DNA from: Pseudomonas sessilinigenes
Lineage (GTDB): Bacteria > Pseudomonadota > Gammaproteobacteria > Pseudomonadales > Pseudomonadaceae
Length of the DNA: 64,000 nt
Reading direction: 5' to 3'
Assembly: GCF_003850565.1 (NCBI RefSeq)
Contig: NZ_CP027706.1
Coordinates: forward strand, 5,270,001-5,334,000
Positions 52,932 to 61,900 of the stretch are shown one piece after another. The translations under genes and the position numbers were made by a program. The notes under the pieces were generated by a model. The model made no database searches. It saw only the letters and a list, made by a program, of their open reading frames with translations, and had not been told where the DNA came from. Positions within the stretch are counted from its first letter, which is position 1; each line of letters begins with the position of its first letter.

Positions 52932-55900
52932 ATGCACTTCAGCGAATTGATGGCAGTTCTTTCGACCCACCCGATCCATCTTCAACGTGAAGAGGATGAC
53001 CTGATCATCCTGGGCGACGATGAGGGGCTCGATGACGGGGTGATCGACAGCCTGCGCAGGCACAAGGCGCAATTGCTTGAGTTGATCGCCCGCAACGGTG
53101 GCGACTGGCTGAGCCCGGCCTATCGCATTACCCCGCAGATGCTGCCATTGACGACGCTGGACCAGGCGACCATCGACCAGATTGTCGAGGCCGTGCCCGG
53201 TGGCCTGGCAAACGTGAAAGACATCTACCCACTGGCGCCGTTGCAGCAAGGCATGCTGTACCACCACTTGTCCGCCGAACAGGGTGACCCGTATCTGCTG
53301 CAATCGCAGTACGCGTTCGACAGCCGCGAGCGCCTGGAGCAATTCACCGAAGCCTTGCAGTACGTGATCAAGCGTCACGATATTCTGCGCACCACGGTGG
53401 TGTGGGAGAGCCTCGATGAACCGGTCCAGGTGGTGCTGCGCAAGGCCGCGCTGGTCAGTGAGGAAGTGCACCTGGACCCGCGCGACGGTGACGTGCTGAC
53501 CCAACTGCAAGGTCGCTTCGATGCCCGTCATTATCGCCTGGACATTCGCCAGGCGCCGATGATGCGCATGGCTTTTGCGTTGGATTCAGCGAATCAGCGT
53601 TGGGTGGCGGTGTTGATGTTTCACCACATGGCGCTGGACCATACCGCGATGGAGGTGGTGCAGCACGAAATGCAGGCCTTCCTGCTGGGGCAGGTCGAGC
53701 ACCTCGGCGAGCCGGTGCCGTACCGTAACTACGTGGCCCAGGCTCTGCTGGGTGTGACGGAACAGCAGCATGAAGCGTTCTTTCGCGAGATGCTGGGCGA
53801 CATCGATGAGCCGACCCTGCCTTTCGGCGCGCAGGATGTTCAGGGGGATGGTCACGGTATCGACGAAAGCCACCTGATGCTCGACAGCGGTTTGAGCAAG
53901 CGCCTGCGTGCCCAGGCGCGCCAGATAGGCGTGAGTGCCGCCAGCATGGTGCACCTGGCGCTGGCGCAAGTGCTGGGCAAGGTATCCGGGCGCGAGGAAG
54001 TCGTCTTCGGTACGGTCCTGCTGGGTCGCATGCACGCGGGCGAGGGCTCTGACCGCGCCCTGGGCATGTTCATCAACACCTTGCCGCTGCGCGTCAGCGT
54101 CGGCGCGCAAAGCGTGCGCAGTGGCCTGAAGCTGACCCATCAGCGCCTGACCGCGCTGCTTGCGCATGAGCACGCCTCGCTGGCTCTGGCCCAGCGCTGC
54201 AGCGCCGTGGCCACGCCCACGCCGCTGTTCAGCGCGATGCTCAATTACCGCCACAGTGCCACCGGCGCCACCACCGAAGCGCAGGTCGCCTGGGCCGGCA
54301 TGCAAGCGCTCGGGGCACAGGAGCGTACCAACTACCCCTTGACCGTCAACTTCGATGACCTGGGTGAGGATTTCCATATCACGGTACTCGCAGGCCCCGA
54401 CATAGGTGCCGAGCGTGTCGCGCGCTACCTCAATGCCGCCTTGCAGAGCCAGGTCGATGCGCTGGAACACACCCCGCAGGCGCCGCTGCAAACCCTGGGC
54501 ATCCTGCCTGCAACCGAGCGCGAGCATCTGCTGCACGCCTGGAACAGCAACGAAACGGTGTATGCCGACAGCGCACTGATCCACAGCCAGGTCGAAGCCC
54601 GTGCGGCGGCGCGGCCTGACGCCGTCGCGGTGGTGTTTGATGACCAGCGCCTGAGCTACGGCGCGCTCAACAAGCGCGCCAACCAGGTCGCGCATCGCCT
54701 GCTGGCGTTGGGCGTGCGCCCGGATGATCGCGTAGCGATCTGCGTCGAGCGCGGTCTGGAAATGATCATTGGCCTGTTGGGTATTCTCAAGGCCGGTGCC
54801 GGTTACGTCCCCATCGATCCGGCCTACCCCCAGGAACGCATCAGCTACACCTTGCAAGACAGCGCGCCGGTGGCCGTGCTGGTGCAACAGGCCACCCACA
54901 CCCGGGTGGCCGAATTGTCGGTGCCGGTGATCACGCTGGATACGGGGGACTGCCAGGACGAATCAACCGGCAACCCCCAGGTCGCGGGCCTGACGCCGGC
55001 GAACCTGGCCTATGTGATCTACACCTCCGGTTCCACCGGGTTGCCCAAGGGCGTGATGATCGAACACCGCAACGTGGCGCGCCTGTTCACCGCCACCGAG
55101 GCCTGGTTCCACTTCAACGATCACGACGTATGGGCTTTGTTCCACTCGTTCGCCTTCGACTTCTCGGTCTGGGAAATCTGGGGCGCGCTGATGCACGGCG
55201 GGCAGTTGCTGGTGGTGCCGCAGCTGACCAGCCGCTCGCCCGATGAATGCTATGCGCTGCTGTGCAGCGCCGGTGTGACCATTCTCAACCAGACCCCGAG
55301 CGCCTTCCGCGCACTGATCGTTGCCCAGGGCCAAAGCACCCTCAAGCACGCCCTGCGCCAGGTGATTTTTGGCGGCGAAGCGCTGGAACCGGGGATTCTC
55401 AAGCCGTGGTACGCCCACACCGCCAATAGCGGTACGCAACTGGTGAACATGTACGGCATCACTGAAACCACAGTGCATGTGACTTATCGCGCCCTTGAAG
55501 CGGCGGATGCGCAGCTGGTGGGTGCCAGCCCGATTGGCGGGGGCATTCCGGACTTGCAGTTGTATGTGCTCGATGATCGGCGCGAACCCGTGCCGGTCGG
55601 GGTGGTGGGCGAGCTGTACGTCGGTGGCGCGGGCGTGGCCCGTGGTTACCTGAACCGCCCGGAACTCAATGCCGAGCGCTTTATCGACGACCCGTTCAGC
55701 GGCCGCCCTGGCGCTCGTCTGTACAAGACCGGCGACCTGGGCCGTCGCCTGGCAGACGGCAGCATCGACTACCTGGGGCGTAACGACGACCAGGTGAAAA
55801 TTCGCGGTTTCCGGATTGAATTGGGCGAAATCGAAGCGCGCCTGGCAGCCTGTGACGGCGTGCGCGAAGCCGTGGTGATTGCCCGTGAAGACACGCCGGG

Positions 55901-58900
55901 GGACAAACGCCTGGTGGCCTATGTGATTGGTGATGAGGGCATGGCGCCGAACGCCGCCGACCTGCGGACCCAGTTGCTGGTGCATCTGGCCGAGTACATG
56001 GTGCCTGCCGCGTTTGTCATGCTCGACAGCTTCCCGTTGACCACCAACGGCAAGCTCGACCGCAAGGCCTTGCCGGCACCGGACGCCGACGCACTGGCGC
56101 GGCGTCAGTACGAAGCACCTCAAGGTGCGGTCGAAACTGCAATCGCGACCATCTGGCAGGACTTGCTCAATGTTGAGCAGGTTGGGCGCCAGGATCACTT
56201 TTTCGAGTTGGGTGGGCACTCGTTGCTGGCGGTCAAGTTGATCGAGCGCATGCGCCAGGTCGGGCTCGGTGCCGATGTGCGTGTGCTGTTCGGTCAGCCG
56301 ACCCTCGCGGCCCTGGCCTCGGCTGTCGCCGGTGCGAGCAAGGACGTGGAGGTGCCCGCCAATCGTGTGCCCGAGGGTTGCGATCACATCACCCCGGACA
56401 TGCTGCCCCTGGCGGACCTCGATCAGGACGCCATCGAGCGCATCGTGGCGACGGTGCCGGGCGGGGCGCGCAACGTCCAGGAAATCTACAGCCTGGCGCC
56501 CCTGCAAGAGGGCATCCTGTACCACCATTTGGCGGCCGCCCAGGGCGACCCCTATCTGCAATACGTGACCTTCAGCTTCACCAGCCGCGAGCGGCTGACA
56601 CGTTTCGCCGACGCACTGCAAGGCGTGATTTCGCGACACGACATTCTGCGTACGGCGGTGGTCTGGGAGCGCCTGGACGAGCCGGTGCAAGTGGTCTGGC
56701 GCGAGGCACAACTGGGCCTCGATGAAATCCCCCTGGATCCGGCCGCCGGTGATATCGCTGAACAACTGACCGCCTGCCTCAACCCGCGCCACCATCGCCT
56801 GGACATTCGCCAGGCCCCGCTGATGCGCATCGGCTACAGCGAGGACGCCCCCAACGAACGCTGGGTGGCCGTGTTGCTATTGCACCACCTGGTGGACGAC
56901 GCCACCTCCCTGCGCATGCTGATCGCCGAAGTCGAAGCCCATACCCGCGGTGAAGAAGCACAATTGCCGGCTTCGGTGCCGTATCGCAACTACGTGGCGC
57001 AGGCACGCCTGGGCGTGAGCCGCGAAGAACACGAAGCGTTCTTCAGTGAAATGCTGGGCGATATCGACGAGCCAACCCTGCCGTTTGGCCTGCAGGATGT
57101 GCAAGGCGATGGCCACGGGGTGGAAGAGGTGCTGCTGCAACTCGATGACACCCTCAACACGCGCCTGCGCAAGCAGGCTCGGCAGTTGGGCGTGACCCCG
57201 GCGAGCCTGTATCACCTGGCCTGGGCCCGGGTGCTGGGTGGTGTTTCCGGCCGCGATGACGTGGTGTTCGGTACGGTCTTGCTGGGGCGCCTGCAAGGCG
57301 GCGAAGGCGCCGACCGCGCCCTGGGGATGTTCATCAACACGCTGCCGTTGCGCATCAGCCTCAGTGAGGCGGGCGTACGCAGCCTGGTCAAAACGACCCA
57401 TGCGCGCCTGACCGGTTTGCTCAGCCATGAGCACGCGTCGCTGGTGCTGGCGCAGCGCTGCAGCAAGGTTGCGCCCTCTACGCCGCTGTTCAGCTCGCTG
57501 CTCAACTACCGTCAGCTTGGCGGTGGGGATGTGTCCCAGGCCGCGCAGGCCGCCTGGGAAGGTATCGGCATCCTCGACAGCAAGGAACGCACCAACTACC
57601 CACTGACCCTGTCGGTCAACGACATGGGCGATGCCTTTAGCCTGTCGGTCATGGCCGACGGCACCATTGGTGCCGCACGCATCTGCGGCTATATGCAATG
57701 TGTGCTGGAAAACCTCGTGCAGGCGCTGGAACAGACTCCACAAGCGGCGCTGCCAAGCCTGGGCATGTTGCCGGCGCTTGAGCGTGAGCAACTGTTGCAA
57801 CACTGGAACGCCACGGACAGCCTGTATGCCGATGCCGCGTTGATTCATCACCAGATCGAGCGCCAGGCGGCCGAACAGCCCGATGCCATCGCGGTGGTGT
57901 TTGAAGACAGTCACCTGAGCTACGCCGAGCTGAACACGCGCGCGAACAGAGTTGCGCACCGCCTGCTGAGCCTGGGCGTAAGCCCGGATGAGCGGGTGGC
58001 GATCTGCGTGGAGCGCGGGCTGGAAATGATCATCGGCTTGCTCGGCATCCTCAAGGCGGGTGCCGGTTACGTACCGATCGACCCTGCCTACCCGCAGGAA
58101 CGCATCAGTTACACCCTGCAGGACAGTGCGCCGGTGGCGGTGCTGGTGCAGGCGGCGACACAGGCGCGGATTGCCGAACTTGCGGTGCCGGTGATTGACC
58201 TGGACGCGACGGACCTGCAACTGCAGCCGATGCAGAACCCGCAAGTGCCTGGCCTGACCTCGGCCAACCTGGCTTACGTGATCTACACCTCAGGCTCCAC
58301 CGGCCTGCCCAAAGGTGTGATGATCGAGCACCGCAACGTGGCGCGGCTGTTCTCCGCCACCGAAGGGTGGTTCAACTTCAATGACAAGGACGTGTGGGCG
58401 CTGTTCCACTCGTTCGCCTTCGACTTCTCGGTCTGGGAAATCTGGGGCGCGCTGATCCACGGCGGGCAGTTGCTGGTAGTGCCGCAACTCACCAGCCGCT
58501 CGCCGGACGAGTGCTATGCGCTGCTGTGCAGTGCCGGTGTGACCATCCTCAACCAGACCCCGAGTGCCTTCCGTTCATTGATCGCCGCCCAGGGCCAGAG
58601 TGCCTTGAAGCATTCCCTGCGCCAGGTGATTTTCGGCGGCGAAGCCCTGGAACCGGGGATGCTCAAGCCTTGGTATGCGCGTACGGCCAACGCCGGTACG
58701 CAACTGGTGAACATGTACGGCATCACCGAAACCACGGTGCATGTGACTTACCGGGCCCTTGAAGCGGCGGATGCGCAGTTGGTGGGGGCCAGCCCGATTG
58801 GCGGGCGTATTCCGGACTTGCAGCTCTACGTGCTCGACAGCGCACGCGAACCGGTGCCAGTGGGTGTCGTGGGTGAGTTGTACGTCGGCGGTGCCGGGGT

Positions 58901-61900
58901 GGCACGTGGTTACTTGAACCGCCCGGAACTCAATGCCGAGCGCTTTATCGCCGACCCGTTCAGCGGGCGTGCCGATGCCCGCCTGTACAAGACCGGTGAC
59001 CTGGGCCGCTGGTTGCCAGATGGCAGCATCGACTACCTGGGACGCAATGACGACCAGGTGAAGATCCGTGGTTTCCGTATCGAACTCGGGGAAATCGAGG
59101 CGCACCTCGCGGCCTGTGACGGCGTACGTGACGCGGTGGTGATTGCTCGCGAGGACCAGCCCGGCAACAAGCGCCTGGTGGCCTACGTCATCGCGGCCGA
59201 TGGCGCCGAACTTGTGGCGGCCGACCTGCGCCAGCAGTTGCTGGTGTCCTTGGCCGATTACATGGTGCCCAGCGCATTCGTGATGCTTGAGCGCTTGCCG
59301 TTGACCACCAACGGCAAGCTTGATCGCAAAGCCTTGCCGGCGCCGGATGGCGATGCCCTGGCGCGGCGCGAATACGAGCGTCCGGAGGGGGAGGTGGAGC
59401 AGACCCTGGCCGCGCTGTGGCAAGAGTTGCTGGGCGTGGAACGGGTGGGGCGGCACGACAACTTCTTCGAACTGGGCGGCCATTCGCTGCTGGCGGTGAA
59501 GTTGATCGAACGCATGCGCCAGCTCGAACTGAGCGCCGATGTGCGTGTCCTTTTTGGCCAGCCCACTTTGGCGGCCCTGGCGGCCGCGGTGGGCGGCCAT
59601 GCGCAGCTGCAGGTGCCGGCCAACCTGATCGGGCCTGGCTGCGAGCAGATCACTCCCGACCTGCTGCCCCTGGCCGAACTGGACCAAAGCAGCATCGACC
59701 GCATCGTCGCCAGCGTGCCCGGCGGCGTGCGCAATGTGCAGGATATCTACAGCCTCGCACCGCTGCAGGACGGTATGTTCTACCACCACCTGGCAGCGGA
59801 TCAGGGTGATGCCTACCTGCTGCACATGCTGTTTTCGTTTACCGGGCCCGAACCGCTCAACCTGTTCGCCAAGGCCCTGCAAAGCGTGATCGACCGTCAC
59901 GACATCCTGCGCAGCAGCATCGCCTGGGAAGGGCTCGTGGAGCCTGTGCAAGTGGTATGGCGCCAAGCTTCGCTGGGCCTGGAGCAAGTGGCCATCGACC
60001 CGACCGAGGGTGACGTACTGGCGCAACTGCACAGTCGGTTCGACCCGCGCCACTACCGCCTGGACATGACCCGTGCTCCGCTGATGCATTTGGCCTACAC
60101 CGAGGACAGTGCCAACCAGCGCTGGGTCGGCATCCTTTTGTTCCACCACATGGTGCTCGACCATACCGCGCTGGAGGTGCTGATCGAGGAGGTCCAGGCC
60201 AGCCTCAAAGGCCAGAGCGCACAGTTGCCGCCGTCGATTCCGTATCGCGAGCATGTGGCGCAGTCGCGCCTGGGCGCTGATCGCCAGGCCCATGAAGCGT
60301 TCTTCGGCGAGATGCTGGGTGATATCGATGAACCGACCCTGGCGTTCGGCCTGCAGAATGTGCAGGGCGACGGCAGGGGGGTCGAGGAATCGCACCTGAT
60401 GCTCGACAGCGTACTGGGCGGGCGGCTGCGTGAGCAGGCGCGGGTGCTTGGGGTCAGCGCTGCGAGCCTGATGCACCTGGCGTGGGGCCAGGTGCTGGCG
60501 CAGGTCAGTGGCCGTGAGGACGTGGTGTTCGGCACGGTGCTGCTGGGCCGCTTGCAAGGCGGTGAAGGGGCAGGGCGTGCGCTGGGCTTGTTCATCAACA
60601 CATTGCCGTTGCGTGTCAGCATCGGCGCCCAGGGGGCCCGCGAAGCAGTGCGTGCCACTCACACGCAACTGGCGCAACTGCTGGCCCACGAACATGCGTC
60701 CTTGTCGCTGGCCCAGCATTGCAGCGGCATGCCGGCGGCGCAGGCGTTGTTCAACACCTTGCTCAACTACCGCCACAGTGCGGCCGCGCCAGTGTCCACC
60801 GCAGACATTGCCGCCTGGGACGGCATTCAGGCGCTGAGCATGGAAGAGCGCACCAACTACCCGCTGGTGCTTAACGTCGATGACTTCGGCAGCGGCTTTC
60901 AACTCAATGCCCAGGCGCTGGTGGGGATTGGTGCACTGCGTGTGTGCGTCTATATGCAGGCGGCGCTGGCGCAATTGGTCGATGCCCTGGAACATGCGCC
61001 CGGTACACCGTTGCAGGACCTGTCGGTCTTGCCCGAGGCTGAGCGCCAGGAACTGCTGGAAGCCTTCAACGACAGCGAGCGTCCGTTCCCGCAGACCTCG
61101 ACCGTGCACGCGTTGTTCGAGGCTCAGGTACGCATCCGTCCGGACGCTGTAGCGGTGGTTCACGCTGAACAGTCGCTGAGCTATGCGCAATTGAACCGGC
61201 GCGCCAACCGCCTGGCCCACCACCTGATCAGCCTGGGCGTGCAGGCGGGTGACAGTGTCGCCATCCTGCTGGAGCGTTCCGTAGACTTGCTGGCCAGCCA
61301 ACTGGCAATCAGCAAGGCAGCCGCGGTGTATGTGCCGCTGGATGTCAACGCTCCCGCCGACCGTCAAACCTTCATGCGCCAGGACAGCGGCGCGCGATGG
61401 CTGCTCACCACCAGCGCCCATCAAGCCCCCGAAGGCGGCGAGCGCCTGGACCTGGACAGCCTCGACCTGAGCGATGCTCCGGTCCACGACCCGGCCATTG
61501 AACAGTCTGCCGAGTCGGTCGCCTACATCATGTACACCTCCGGTTCCACCGGCGTGCCCAAGGGCGTGCTGGTGCCGCATCGGGGCATCACGCGGCTGGT
61601 GATCAACGGTGGTTATGCCGATTTCAATACCCATGACCGTATTGCCTTTGCCTCCAACCCGGCGTTCGACGCCAGCACCATGGACGTCTGGGGCGCCTTG
61701 CTCAATGGCGGCCAAGTGGTGGTGATCGACCACGACACGCTGCTTGACCCACTGCGTTTTGGCGCCGTATTGAGCGAATCGGCGGTCACGATCCTGTTCA
61801 CCACCACGGCGCTGTTCAACCAGTACGTACAGCTGATTCCCGACGCCCTCAAGGGCTTGCGCATGCTGCTGTGTGGTGGCGAACGCGCGGACCCGGCGGC

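Noticed and set aside
52805..52990. 61-codon plus-strand ORF just before and into the third synthetase
   Set aside because: It has no good ribosome-binding site, its end runs out of frame through the synthetase start, and its composition is arginine/proline-rich; unlike the sesA leader ORF it does not end at the start codon.
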